Shown here in pieces: positions 27,066 through 39,916 of a DNA stretch of 64,000 nt. The position numbers were made by a program, and so were the translations under genes. Numbering within the stretch: the first letter of the stretch is position 1; every line of letters begins with the position of its first letter. Under the pieces are notes generated by a model that was not told where the DNA came from, did no database searches, and worked only from the letters and a program-made list of their open reading frames with translations. The stretch lies in NCBI RefSeq assembly GCF_000189635.1, contig NW_002476438.1:310001-374000 (forward strand). Direction: 5' to 3'. The stretch comes from Tetrahymena thermophila SB210. Taxonomy: Eukaryota; Ciliophora; Oligohymenophorea; Hymenostomatida; Tetrahymenidae.

Positions 27066-27559
27066 TATTTTAATTTGTAATTTATTTATTTTATATTAAT
27101 TATTTAATTCATGTTAAATTAAATTATATTCTATTTTATCTTCTAATCTTACTATTAAACAACTTAATATATTTCCATTAATTTTATCAAATTTATTTAT
27201 TTTTCATTTACCGCATCCTTAAAATTGTTCAACATATTTTAATGTTTTTTTCAGAATTTTTATCAATTTTGAGTTGTAAAAAAATAAAACAAATTGTTTA
27301 AATTAAACTTTTAATTTTAATAAAATAAGTAGATAAAAAACAACAAATAAAGAAAAAGAATTCATATTTATAAAATTAAAATTTTTTTTTTTTCTACAAA
27401 TATCGAAATTAAAATATGAAATTTTCACTGAGAATAAATACACTTAATATTATTATTTCTATTTATTAATTTTTTAGTATAAAAGTTGTTTAAATTTATA
27501 AAATAAATTCCTTTTATTTTTTCATAAATTAGTTAGTAAAAGGATCAGTTAAGCATAAA
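27066..27559. other. Convergent intergenic region
   Basis: Joins the 3' ends of the RasGAP-like gene and the kinase-MORN gene. Nearly pure A/T with a T10 run near 27380. It must contain both 3' untranslated regions; no other feature seen. Confidence 0.5.
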
Positions 27560-28918
27560 TCATTAGATGAATATTCCTTCTTTCCATTTACCTTTTAACA
27601 TAGTTCCATTATTCTATTTAAATTCTCCATACCCGTTATATTTTCCATTCTTAAACTCCCCATCATAACTTGTATAATTATTATATTTAATAAAACCTTT
27701 TCCATTAAATAAATTATCCTTGAACTGCCCTACATAAACATGACCCTCCTTGTATGTGAGATTTCCAAAGCCGTTAAATTAGTCATTTTTAAATTCACCT
27801 ACATAAATTGTTCCATCATTAAAATCAAGTTTACCTATTCCATGTTTTTCATCATTTTTTATATAGCCTTCATAGAACGATCCATTTTGATAAAGAATTT
27901 TTTTGTAGTTTTGATTGTTTGTTGAATTTTATTTAATTTAGATTCCAACTTTTATAATGATTAACGTAAGTAGAACTATGATAGAAAATTTAAAAATATT
28001 TGCTTTAATAGATTTAAAATTATTGCCTTTTGAATTTTTATTATTCTATTATTACTGCTAATCTTTTCTCATGCTTTCTAATTTAGATAAAAATGTATTT
28101 AATTTCATTCTCTCTTAAGGTTCTTTTTTCGTCAATTCTAAGGCTAAAGATATCAAAGGGTTTTCTTAGTTATCTTTATAATATCCAGTTTTTAACAATG
28201 ACATTGTCATAAAATCTAGCAAATTTATTCCTGAAATAAAGCAAATAACTGAACCAAGTGCGAAATAATCTGACTCCATACATAGTTTTCCTTCAGTTTA
28301 CTCATAAGCCATAAAAGAATAAGTACCTTAGTATGTAGAGATGTGAGTTAGATTTTTTTACAACTTTTTAGAAAGTCCTAAATCCCCAATTTTAGCAATC
28401 AACTAGCCATTTTCTGTAGATAATAAAATGTTTTCTGGTTTAATATCACTATGAATGATTTATTTGGCATGAATATCTAAAATTCCTTGAGTTAAATAAA
28501 TAGCTATATCTAGAATTTGCTATTAATTCAACTCTTTGTAGTAATTTTAGAGATTTCCTACTTCACAATATTCGTAAATGATAAAGTAGTTTTTATTTTC
28601 TTAATCATAGAATTAGTCATGCATTTTTACTACAAACTTGCTATTAATTTGTCTCGCCAGTTGAGCTTCATTGATATATTCATTTACAAATTACTCATTT
28701 TACCCAAAAATTAACTTAATAGCAATCTTTCTTTTGTTTTGCTAATCATATCCTTAAAAAACAATCCCAAATTAGCCATTTCCTAAGATTTTAGATATAA
28801 AAATATCAAATTATTTTAAATATTATATGCCTTTTTTTATTCTTTCATTTGAAATATCTATTTTTTTTAACGTTAAATAATCATTTATTTGTTCTTATGA
28901 TATCTCTTAAATATTCAT
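27560..28918 (-). CDS. Protein kinase with a membrane span and C-terminal MORN repeats
   Basis: Single exon, 452 residues, ATG at 28918 and ATC-TAA-TGA at the end. The N-terminal kinase domain (about 40-290) has the glycine loop GNGQFG (46-51), the ATP lysine in IAIK (Lys68), a catalytic loop HSDIKPENIL (156-165, Ser instead of Arg in HRD), DLG at 179-181 instead of DFG, and GTYSFMAYE in place of GTPxYMAPE. A hydrophobic segment (about 308-330, FSIIVLLTLIIIKVGI) follows. The last 110 residues are five MORN-like repeats, each close to Y-x-G-x-F-K-N-x-x-x-x-G-x-G. The catalytic Lys and both Asp are kept, so activity is possible. MORN repeats often bind lipids or organise membranes and cytoskeleton. 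The kinase domain probably lies on one side of a membrane and the MORN domain on the other, or the hydrophobic segment is only peripheral; I cannot tell. Confidence 0.92.
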
Positions 28919-30051
28919 TTATAAAAACTTATTTTTTGTGAGTCAAATTATTTATATTAATCAAATTTTCTTTCTTAAATATATTAATTTTGATATTTTA
29001 AGCAAAAAATTAAAATTAAATTAAATAATATAAAAAAGTAAATCAATCAACTTGAAAAAAAAAAAAAAATTAAGTAATCGATATTTAAATATAAAATTGT
29101 AATTCAAATACATTTTTATTAAAAAAATGTAATTATTTAAAAAAAATATTTTGAAAGATATTCTAAAATAACTGTAAGTATGCTGCTTTATATTAGTTTT
29201 TACAATCAAACATTTCTAATATTTGGGAAATTTGATCTAATTTATCTCGAAAATTTTATGTCAGAATATTAGAGTTGCTTGATAAATCAAACTATAATTT
29301 TAGATATTTTTTACCTAAAATGAATGAGAAAAAAACTTTAATAAATATTATGGAAACAAAAATAATTAAATAAATTTTCTTAACAAATGTTAAATTCAAA
29401 AGGCATTTAGATATATATTTATTTAGTTGAAAAATAATATAATAGTTAGTAATTTCTTTTTAAGTTTTATAATTAGTTCATGCAAATTAGTACATAATTG
29501 CATTTAGATATATATTTATTTAGTTGAAAAATAATATAATAGTTAGTAATTTCTTTTTAAGTTTTATAATTAATTCATGCAAATTAGTAAATAATTTAAA
29601 TTTATTTTTTGTTAGTTTGTTTGCATATCTAAACTTAATAAGCTTTAATCTCAATATTTAAAGTATCAATGAAATTATTAGTCTCTCAATCAAACCTTAT
29701 TTTAATTTACCTTAAATTAAATTTTTCCCTTTGAAGATAAAAAAATACTAAAAAAATAAAAAAAATAAAATCTGTTGTTCAATTCGACTTGAAGATATTT
29801 ATTTAATTTACTGCAAACTATTTACAAACTAACTAAATTTTAAATAGAAATAAATTGTAGGATTATCAAGTTTCTTTTTTTGTTTGATCATTTGTTTGTT
29901 TGTTTTTTTGTAATTGATATTTAATCTTAAAAATTTAATTAATTACTTGCATATTAGTTTTTTTACTATAAATTATTTATTTAATAACTTTATGAAAAAA
30001 AATATACAAACTACAAGTTATCATTTTTTTATAATGCTTTATTTAATCATT
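28919..30051. other. Intergenic region with a 97-bp tandem duplication
   Basis: Lies between the start of the kinase-MORN gene and the stop of the first VWA gene. It contains the near-perfect duplication at 29403-29596 and short A/T runs. No gene seen. Confidence 0.5.
29403..29596. repeat. Near-perfect two-copy tandem repeat, 97 bp
   Basis: The copy beginning GCATTTAGATATATATTTAT at 29403 is repeated at 29500. Over 97 bases I see only a few differences (AATTAGTT against AATTAATT, and TACATAATTG against TAAATAATTT at the copy end). The high identity in non-coding DNA indicates a recent duplication. Confidence 0.92.
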
Positions 30052-31158
30052 TCAACCAGAGATTCCCTTGAAAGAGCCATTAGTAGCATCAGCAATAGCA
30101 TTTAAGAATTAGAAAGAAAGGTCTCTTTCGTTTTACTTTTCGACGCCACCCATGATGAAGGAAATAGTGTTGACTACAACCTTATCAGTTCTGCTGGCAT
30201 TCTTGTCAGCTAAGTACTTTTTGATTCCATCAACAGTTTAGACACCGCTATTAGGAACACCATCAGAAAGAAGGTAAATAGCTTTTAAGGCTTACTTGGT
30301 ATTGAAAGCCAAGTCTAAACCAGAAGAAATATTGGTAGCACCGTTGGTGGTTAATTTGTTGATGTAAGCAATAGCAGCTTGGACGTTTTCAGGGGTAGCA
30401 TCAACATAATCAGTTTTCCATTATGAAGCACTGTTACCGAAAATGATAATGTTGAACTTCTAGAAGGGCTTCAATTAATCAGCAATTGTTTTGGTAAGTT
30501 AGGACTTGACGAAAGCTAAACGAGAGATAGTTTCTCCGTTGGCCTTGAATGTGTAGTCCATAGATCCAGAAATATCAATAACAAAAGCAGCAACCTTTTC
30601 AGTAATAGTACCATAAATGCAGTTTCTGGGGGAAATAGCATTCAAAATGTTCATAGCATCACTCTTATTAGAACTGAAAGAGAAGCAATCAACAATAAGT
30701 TTCTTAGAGGCATCACTAACGTCGCTAAGAGTGTTAGCAATAAGATTTAAAGCTGTGAGCTTTGAACTTTCGAAAGGATATTTGGCCAAAATATCAACAA
30801 TATTTTGAGGGGTCAAAGTGATAATGTAAGGATTCAAAAGAGTTAAGGCTTAAATACGAGAGCTATCAAATGAGATTTAACTGAAGATAGAAAGAATTTA
30901 CTCAGTTGAAAAAACATGAGAATCAGTAGGAATTTAATCTTAGAGGAATTAAAGCATGGTGTTATCATATTTTTGACTTTAAAGCCCAGTTAGGAAAGTG
31001 TTCATCCAGCTATCAGATCTGTATTAAGGTTTAGGGCAAAAGTCAGCAGCGCCTGCTGTCAAGTTAGCTCTTAAAGCATGTTCATTTTTAAGCTAAGTGA
31101 AAGCAAAAGCTGACAAACCAATTAAGGTAACAAAAGCCAACAAATACACTTTGTTCAT
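30052..31158 (-). CDS. Secreted VWA-domain protein, copy 1
   Basis: Single exon, 368 residues. The N-terminus MNKVYLLAFVTLIGLSAFAF is a clear signal peptide, so the protein enters the secretory pathway. A helical region with LRANLTAGAADFCPKP and repeated Leu/Asn-rich helices follows, then a von Willebrand A domain from about residue 190. The metal-binding MIDAS motif is complete: DISGSM at 195-200, a Thr in the TTNGATN segment, and the Asp in LLSDGVPN. Such domains mediate metal-dependent protein binding, often at the cell surface or in extracellular material. No other membrane span is seen. Codon use favours GCC, ATC, AAG and TTC far more than most neighbours, typical of a highly expressed ciliate gene. 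It is very similar to copy 2 and more distantly related to copy 3. Its ligand is unknown. Confidence 0.93.
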
Positions 31159-34100
31159 TTATTGATTAATTACTTATCTATGTTTTTTTACTAATTTATT
31201 TAGTTAATTAATTAAATATTATATCTAAATAGATGGGGAATCAACTTTTTAAAGGAATAAATCAAATTAGATTAACAAATTGAGTAAATTTAGTTCTATC
31301 GATGTGAAAATCTTACATAAACAGAAGATAGAAAGAAAGACAGAGGAAGGTTTAATTATGTTTTTTCTATTCTCGTAATTTAAATCCAGAAATAACAAAT
31401 TATTCGATTTTTCAATAATTTAGTGGTAATTAAAGCATAGATTATATCAATCTAAAAAAAGTAGTAATATTATGAATTCTGTAATCCAATTAAATAATTT
31501 AATACTCATAAATAAATAGGAATAATTTACCATTTTTATATAAATAATTTATCAAATTATTTGAGTTAACATTTTAAATAATAAGATTTCTTACGTTTTA
31601 TAACAATTTTAACATAATAAATAATAAAAATACAAGTTTTATAAAATATAATCAAAATACATCTTTTTTTGTTTATTTGTTTGTTTTGAGTAAAAATTAG
31701 ACTTCCAAATAGATTAAAAGTAAATTTTTGCAACTCTTTAAATGCAAATGAAGAAAGTAATGTTTAATTTTTTCATTATTAGAAATAATTGATTTGATTA
31801 AAAGCATCGTTTGAAAACTTTACTTGTATAAAATATCTTACTATTTTTATTTACAAATGATAGAAAAAATCAAATAAATTTAAAAGGCGACAAATATTAT
31901 AAGATTTTATTTATTTGTTTGTTTTTGTAAACAAAAGTCAAAAATAAAAATTACATTAATACAAATTATTGTCTGCTATGTTTAAGTTTATTTTATTTAA
32001 AGAGAATTAAACATCTTTTTGTCAAAAAGCTCCTTTTGCTCACTATTTAGTAAATAAAATAAAGAAAGTATTTAGTAAATGGATTTAACAATTTTAGATT
32101 TAAATTTGAAAGTATTTTAAAAGAGTGATTAACCAATAGGTAATATAATTATAAAGTTTTTACCTTGTACTAAAACTAAAAAATATAATTGTAAATAGAT
32201 AAATTGAGTAATTATTTCTTTTACAATCAAAACGTCAGCAGATTTTTATTTTGAGAATATTTATTTTATCCTCTTTTTGCATAAGTTTATTTATTATCTA
32301 AAATTATAATTTTGTTGAAAGTCCAATTAAAATGATTTTACTTCAATATGTCAAATATCATATCAATAACTTTTAGTGATAAGTATTAAATAAGCGCTTA
32401 GCTAATTTTAAAGTTAAAATATCAAAGGAAATTTTTTTACTTTAAAGTAAGTATTGATAGATAGTGAGATAGATAGACAGAATCTTGAAAATAGAAAAAT
32501 TATTAGTGTCTTAAATAAGATTTTTTTATGATCAGAATTTATATTTAATTAAAATGTTACCTATAAATAAATTCATGAAATTTTTTTCTATTCTTGCTTG
32601 TGCTCAATTGAGTTTATTATTAGTATGATAAATAACCAAATTTAAAAGTATTAAACTATTTTTTGAATGTAAAAAAAATATTTTTTTTAATTGATTAAAT
32701 GAGTTTTATCTTTATTTTCACTCATTAAGCTCCATATATATACATATTATTTATCTTCTTTCTTTGAGTTCAAAATACTAAATATTATTGAAAATTGATT
32801 AATAATTTCATCTTAGTATCAAAAAAAGTAAAAGTGTTACACAATATAAATTTATACAGCAAGTAAGTGTTACAAAAATAAAATTTTATTAATACCAACT
32901 TTTTTATTAATAAATCTAGACGACACTAATTTATTAAATATAGTTATAATCTTAACTTAATTAAAAGCTTACTTACAGTAAATTAAATAATTAATTAATT
33001 ATTTTTCCTAATCTAAATAAATAAATTACAACAATTTATTTGTATGAAAAAATAAAAAATAAAGTAAAAATATTTTTAAATGTTGTTTTAGAAAATATTA
33101 AATAGTTAAAAGTACTAATAATTTACATAAATAGTATTTAATCTTATTTGATTGTCTTGTTTATATCATTTTAATTTAACCATTTTTATTATTAACTTTG
33201 GTAGAAAAATTATAATTTTACCAAGGCATAAAAATTGCATAAACCTAACATCAAAATAAATTCATATCTGAAAATTATCTTAATAGAAAAAAATTATGAT
33301 TAAAATCATTTACAATTTATAAATTTTAACAAAATAAAATAGGAAATTCAAAAAAAATTTGATAAAAATAAACAACAAATTTAGGAGAAAAAGTAAAAAT
33401 ACAAATCAATAAATTTATATTAATTTTCATATCAAATTGTAAAATTTTAATTCATATTATTTTATACTACTAATATAATAAATTATCAAAGTTCGACCGA
33501 ATCAGCTTTTTACTATTTTAAGAATACCGAAAAAATAATATCACTTATATTTTTTAAGGCAAATATTATTGGCTCAAACAATTAATAAAAAAATCAATCT
33601 AACGCTTTCTTAATAAATATTAAGACTATAAACTAATGAAAAGTAGCATAATTATTTATTTTTTTTACTGATTTTAAAATATTATCTTAAAGTTTAAAAA
33701 TATATGATAAATATAACTATATAAAAACTATTTAAGTAACAAGTTTTATTTTTAACATCTTTAACAAATTTATTGTAAAAAAGATGAGTTACAACCTCAA
33801 TAAAATTAAAGAATAACAAATAAAAAGCTGTAAAAAATTTTTAATTAGTAATTTTGAATCCACATAATTATTACTGCATACTCAAAATAATTAAATAAAA
33901 ACTCCTATTGAGTTAAATACTACTATGTTAGGTAAATTAAAGAAAAAATGGATTCAATATTTTTACTAATTTTTACTAAATAACAAATAATAAACAAAAA
34001 AATTTAGATAATTCAAAATGAATATAAATACAATTCTGTAAAAACTAACTAAAATTTATGTTTTCCCTATATTTATTTTTTTAAATAAAATAAAAGAAAA

Positions 34101-34582
34101 AAAATAAGCATTTTATTAATTTACAAATAAATAAATTTAATAATTATTTGAATTAAAATAAAATAAAAAATAATAGTTAATAGTTAAAAAAATGATGCAG
34201 TACTTTCTTAGTATTATAAATAAACTTTTGAAGTTGCTTCACTAAGCTTAAGATCAATTTCAAGCTTGCTACTCAGATTTTATTTAAAATTAAAACAGTA
34301 TTTTATTTATACTAGCTGAATTATATATCATACTAATGAAGTAATCTTTTCAAATGAATATATTGGAAGGCACAACACAACTTTAAAAAAAATTTCTCTC
34401 TTATTTTATAATTTAACTATCGATTTTTGTTTCTTGCTAAATTATTTCATTTAAATAATTATTAATTATTTGTATAAAAATAGTAATTTGAAAATTTAAG
34501 CAAGGTCTTTAAAAAGTAGAAGTAAATAAATTAATAAGAATAAAAATAATCAATAATATTTATTTATTTATCAAACAAAGTA
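31159..34582. other. 3.4-kb divergent intergenic region
   Basis: Separates the VWA copy 1 start (minus) from membrane-protein gene A (plus). It is very A+T-rich, with no protein-like frame and no recognisable RNA. Sequence from about 34455 to 34582 is shared with the region before gene B and marks the upstream edge of that duplication. Confidence 0.5.
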
Positions 34583-36780
34583 ATGGGCATCCTAAGATTA
34601 GATATATTTTCTTCAGAGTTTTTTTTCAATATCGGAGCTTTTCAAAATAAAAGAGGCACTTTTTTAGGCTTGCTTTTATCAATTATTGCCTTTTTTAGTG
34701 TGGTTTTATATTCCATTTTTACTTTTAATTAGTATTTCAGCAATTAAATAAACCCAAAATTTAGATCTCAAAGCTTTATCCTTAATGAAAAGAAAGAAAT
34801 ACCTTTAAGCTAAGACCTTGTTGGATTTTAGTTTTACTATAACTAAACTACAACAGTAGATGCTTACCAATAGCAGTAAAATAAAACTTATGTAGTTTAT
34901 TATCCATTTTTTTACTATTAAGACATTAATAATTAAGTATTTAATTACATTAATCTTGATTTAGTTTAATGCACTGATCCTTCCTTATAAGGTTTCATTT
35001 GCATTGATTTTTCTAATGTGAATAACTATACCTTGATCCTTGATAGTTAAAACAATAATTAGATTCTCTCTTCAATAAATATTAATATTTATGGATGTCG
35101 CGATTTAGATAATGTGAAAACTACTATTCCTGATAATTGTGCTGAATAATCTGAAATAGATGATGTGATTGATGCGTATGAAACTTATTTCTATTTGAAG
35201 CTTAAAACTTCTTAATATAATACAACTTCGAAATAGATCTAAACTTACTACAGAAGTATATATACTTACGTATAATCTTAATAATATACATATAATACTC
35301 TAAATACTTAGAAGTAAGAAACTGAAGTAAATGAAGGCTTGATGTTTTAAAGCAAATTAACATACTCCTCACCAATTCAATATAATATGATAAGCTAATA
35401 TTTTGATAGGCAAAAGTCTTTAAAACATGGATTTGGCCCATACCTTTAAACAACTGTTTAAATGGATGAAATAGTTTAGCAAATTTAAATCTAATATCCT
35501 ACAATCACAGAGGTTTTAGCACTTATAAACAGTATTACAGCTTTGATTATTGTTTTAAGAGCTGTTGGAAGATTTTACTCTTAAAGACTTATTAAATAAG
35601 ACTTTTTCATGCTTTTTTTTCAAAGACTTTATTCGGAAGAATATAAAAAAATACTAAAACACAACAATCTTATTGAATAGGATAACAAGATTTGTTTTGT
35701 AACCCAAACTAAAGGAGAAGAAGAGTTCAAAGATGAAATTATAGAAAACGAACTAAATGATAAACTTGTTCCTAATTTCGAGACAAAATTCAAAGATCAT
35801 GTTGAAAAAAGTCAAATTTCTAATTCGAAAGATGAACATTCAAATTTATTTTCAAAGCAAAGCGATTAGCAAGCAGATGAAATATAGTTTAAAGAAGTTG
35901 AAAATAAAATAAAAATTAATTTTATAAATAAAAAAAAAGTAAAAAGTAAATTTGAGATAAGGAGTAAATATCCAGATGATTTAGCATCAAGTAGTTTGAG
36001 TTCTAGTAGTTAACACAAAAATACACCAAAAAGTTTAAGATCAATTTCATGGAAATAACAAAACTAAATGTAAAATTAATTTTTCAGTTCATAGAAAGTA
36101 AATGAGATGAAAATAGACTCAAATATTACTGAAACTCTAGATAAAAATCATCTGCCTTTTAGCAATAGAAAATAACTTTTTGATGGAAATTCTTAAAAAT
36201 ACAATATAATTGAAAAGAATTCTCAATTACAAGCTATTAAAAATTTAATATTTAAATTTAAGTAAAATTAATTAAGCATTGCAAAATTTGATTATTTCAT
36301 TTACATAATTAATTTCTATTAAAAGATTTTTCAAATCAAAGCATCATCTTTAGTCTAAAGGAGTTGATACTGCTTTTGTAAAGAACTTATAAAATGAAGC
36401 GGATAGAAGATTAGATATCTTTGAATTTTATAAAGATATTCTTTTTTTGAAAAAAGCCATTGCAATGATCCTTACTCCAGATTAATTAGCAGCTATCTAA
36501 TAGATATGTCTTAGTCAAAATTTTTTGAATTTTGATAAGAGGAGTAATAGGTCTAAAATTTAGTTTGAATGTAAATTATTTATATTTTTTAAAAACAATT
36601 ATTAAATGTTAATTTAAAGAAATAAAAGGAAAGCTGAATTACCTTGAAACTCAATTTAGTATAATGGAATGCGAGGATTTGCAGGAACAATATATTTAAA
36701 AATTTTTTGAAAAACAAAAACAAAATAATTAATAAAGTGAAATAGATTAAAGAATAATATCATCAATTATTAAAAATTGA
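34583..36780 (+). CDS. Ciliate two-span membrane protein, gene A
   Basis: Three exons: 34583-36261, 36326-36570 and 36620-36780 (2,085 nt, 694 residues, TGA stop). The N-terminus MGILRLDIFSSEFFFNIG leads into a membrane span at about 26-48. A long Tyr/Asn/Gln-rich region follows with conserved Cys residues (QCTDPS, FICIDF, YGCRD), likely on the non-cytosolic side. A second span lies at about 310-330, then RLIKQDFFMLFFQRLY and a charged, Ser-rich cytosolic tail. Exons 2 and 3 add a helical C-terminus with LKKAIAMILTPDQLAAIQQ and LETQFSIMECEDLQEQY, probably coiled-coil. The layout of an N-terminal span, a Cys-containing loop and a second span resembles a multigene family of unnamed ciliate membrane proteins. 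Its function is unknown. The gene is a close paralogue of the next one. Confidence 0.88.
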
Positions 36781-37711
36781 TGATTTGTATTAGAAATGTC
36801 AAATTACTTATTTTTACAACATTAACCTTACTTACTTTTAAAATAAAATATTTATCTTAAAAAAATTTATTAATTTTTTAAACTTTATGATGTTAATTAA
36901 ATATTCACTTTTTAAAGAACTATTAAAAGAAGTGTATCCATAAAATATAATTTTCTGTATTTTTATCAATAAATAAGATGTAAAGCAAGATATTGATAAA
37001 AATTTCTGAATAAAAATAAAATTTTATATTTAATATTCATAAAAAAACAAAATATTTCAAGCTTTAATTAATTAGCCATTTTAATCATAGTAAGAAAAAA
37101 AATACAGCATTCCATACAAAAAATATTTTTGAACACCTATTTTTAGAGAAATAATGATCGGGGAAATTATGGGCTAATAGGTAATAAATTTTAACTGCTG
37201 CATTTTTCAAACGCTTTATTGAAAGCTATTTTATCAATAATAGGGGAGATTAAAAAAAAATTAAATTTAAAAATAACATATACTTTCATTTTTACATTTT
37301 TAATTATGGATAATAATAGTAGGGTGTACACAGATTTACCCAGGATCATATTCTCTATTAAAAATTAAATTTTACTGATTAAATAATTTTAAGCCAGCCA
37401 CACATAAAGTAGTTAAAATGAATACTGTATTAAATATTTTTAATAGCTAATTATACTTATGCAGTAATTAATCAAATAATTAAAAACACAACTTCAAAAG
37501 AAATATATGTTTTTTTAATATACTTTAATATTATCTATTTATTTTTTTTGGCATAATGTTTGTCTAAATTATTCTTGTTAAAAATAATCATTTGTATAAA
37601 AAATAATAATTAAAAATTTTAGCAAAGTCTTTTAAAAGTAGAGTAAATAAATTAATAAGAATAAGAACAAGCAATAATATTTATTTATTTACTTATCAAA
37701 CTAAGTAAGTT
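36781..37711. other. Spacer between the duplicated membrane-protein genes
   Basis: Holds the gene A 3' flank, unique spacer with a slightly more G+C-containing part near 37130-37340, and from about 37576 the duplicated upstream region of gene B. No separate gene seen. Confidence 0.5.
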
Positions 37712-39916
37712 ATGAGCATTCTAAGATTTGATATATTTTCTTCAGAGTTCTTTTTCAATGTTGGAGCTACGTAAGATAAAAGACGCACTTTTTTAGGTTT
37801 TTTTTTATCAATGCTTGCAATTTTTAGTGTCATTTCCTATTCCATTTATACTTTTAATTTGTATTTCAACAATTAAATAAACCCAAAATTTAGATCTCAA
37901 AGTTTTATTCTTAATGAGAAGAAAGAAATACCTTTAAGCTAAGACCTTATTGGATTTTAGTTTTACTATAACTATTCTACATCAATAAGTGAGTACCAAT
38001 CATAGTAAAATCTAACTTATCTTGTGTTTTATCCATATTTTTACTATTAAGACCTTAATAATCAAGTTTTTAATACAATTAATCTTGATGTATTTTAATG
38101 TGCTGATCCTTCACTACAAGGTTTCATTTGCATTGATTTTTCTAAAGTGAATAACTATACTTTGATCCTTGATAGTTAAAATAATAATTAGATTCTCTCT
38201 TCAATAAATATTAATATTTATGGCTGTCGCGATTTAGATAGTGTGAAAACCACTATTCCCGATAATTGTGCTGATTAATCTGATATAGATAATATCATCA
38301 ATTCATATTATGCTTATTTTTATTTAAAGCTTTAAACTTCTTAATATAATACAACTTCGAAAAAGATCTAAACTTATTATAGAAGTATATATACCTATGT
38401 ATAATCTTTATAATATACTCTTAATACTCTAAATACTTAGAAGTAAGAAACTGAAGTAAATGAAGGCTTGATGTTTTAAAGCAAATAAACATACTCCTCA
38501 CCAATTCAATACAATATGGTAAGCTAGTATTTTGATAGGCAATAGTCTTTAATAAATGGATTTGGTCCATATCTTTAAACAATTATTTAAATGGACGAAA
38601 TTGTTTAGTAAGTCTAAATCTAATATCCTACAATCACTGAGGTTTTGGCACTTGTAAACAGTATTACAGCTTTTGCTATTATTTTAAGAGCTATAGGAAG
38701 AATTTACTCTTAAAGACTTATAAAATAAGACTTTTTCATGCTTTTTTTTCAAAGACTTTATTCAGAAGAATATAAGAAAATACTAAAACACAACAATCTT
38801 ATTGAATAGAATAACTAAACTTGCTTTGTAACCCAAAGTAAAGTAGAAGAAGAATTCAAAGATGAAGTTATAGAAAACGAACTATATGATAAATTTGTTC
38901 CTAGTTTCTAGACAAAATTCAAAGATCATGTTGAAAAAAGTCAGATTTCTTATTCAAAAGATGAACATTCAAATTTATTTACAAAACGAAGCGATTAACA
39001 AACAGAAGAAATATAGTTAAAAGAGGATGAAAAAAAAAAATAGTGGTAATAGCTTATATGATAAAAAAGCATAAAATAAATTAAAGATAATGAATAAATG
39101 TTCAGATGATTTAACTCCAGATAGTTTGACTTCAAGTAGGCAACACAAAATTATACCAAAAAGTTTAAGATTAATTTCATAGAAAGAACAAAATTAAATG
39201 TAAAATTAATTTATCAGTGAAAAGAAAATAATAGAGATGAAAAGATACTCAAATATTACTGAAACTCTAGATAAAAACCGTCTAGCTCTTAGTGATAGAA
39301 AATAATTATTTGATGAAGTTCCTTCTTAAAAATTTAAAATAATATAAAAAAATTCTTAATAATAAGTTATTAAAAATTTAATTTTTAAATTTAAGTAAAA
39401 TTAATTAAACTTTGTTAAACATCATTAATTAATTAATTTATTTATTTTCTATTTATAGAAGTTTCAAACCAAAGTGCTATCTTTAGTCTAAAGGAATAGA
39501 TCATGTTTTTATAAAGAACTTATAAAATGAAGTGAAAAGAAGATTAGATATTTTTGAATTATATAAAGATATTCTTTTTTTGAAAAAAGCCATTGCAATG
39601 ATCCTAACTCCAGATCAATTAGCAGCTATCTAATGGATATGTCTGAGTCATAATTTTTTAAATTTTGATAAGAGGAGCAATAAGTCTAAAATGAAGTTTG
39701 AATGTAATTTATTTATATTATTTGAAAATAAATGTAAAATATTCATTTAAAGAAATAAAAGGAAAGCTGAATTACCTTGAAACATAATTTAGTATAATGG
39801 AATGTGAGGATTTGCAGGAACAATATATTTAAAAATTTTTTGAAAAATAATAACAAAATAAATAATTAAGTGAAATTGATTAAAGAATAATATCATCAAT
39901 TCGTAAAAATGGATGA
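37712..39916 (+). CDS. Ciliate two-span membrane protein, gene B (frame disrupted)
   Basis: Paralogue of gene A with matching exons 37712-39394, 39459-39703 and 39753-39916. The spans, Cys loop and coiled-coil end are all present. Exon 1 is 1,683 nt, which leaves phase 0, but exon 2 needs phase 2. The frame open from the ATG reaches a TGA at 39059-39061, while similarity to gene A resumes one frame over (SGNSLYDKK then SDDLTPDSLTSSRQH). The shift maps to a run of eleven A at 39030-39040; one base fewer would reconcile the frames. It may be a sequence error in a homopolymer, a real mutation that cuts off the cytosolic tail after about 450 residues, or an unusual extra intron (a GTAATAG...GATAG segment near 39046-39124 would also restore phase). 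Downstream exons keep coding character, which argues against an old pseudogene. Confidence 0.78.

Noticed and set aside
30617..30808. Plus-strand open frame
   Set aside because: Antisense to VWA copy 1, which has an intact signal peptide and MIDAS.
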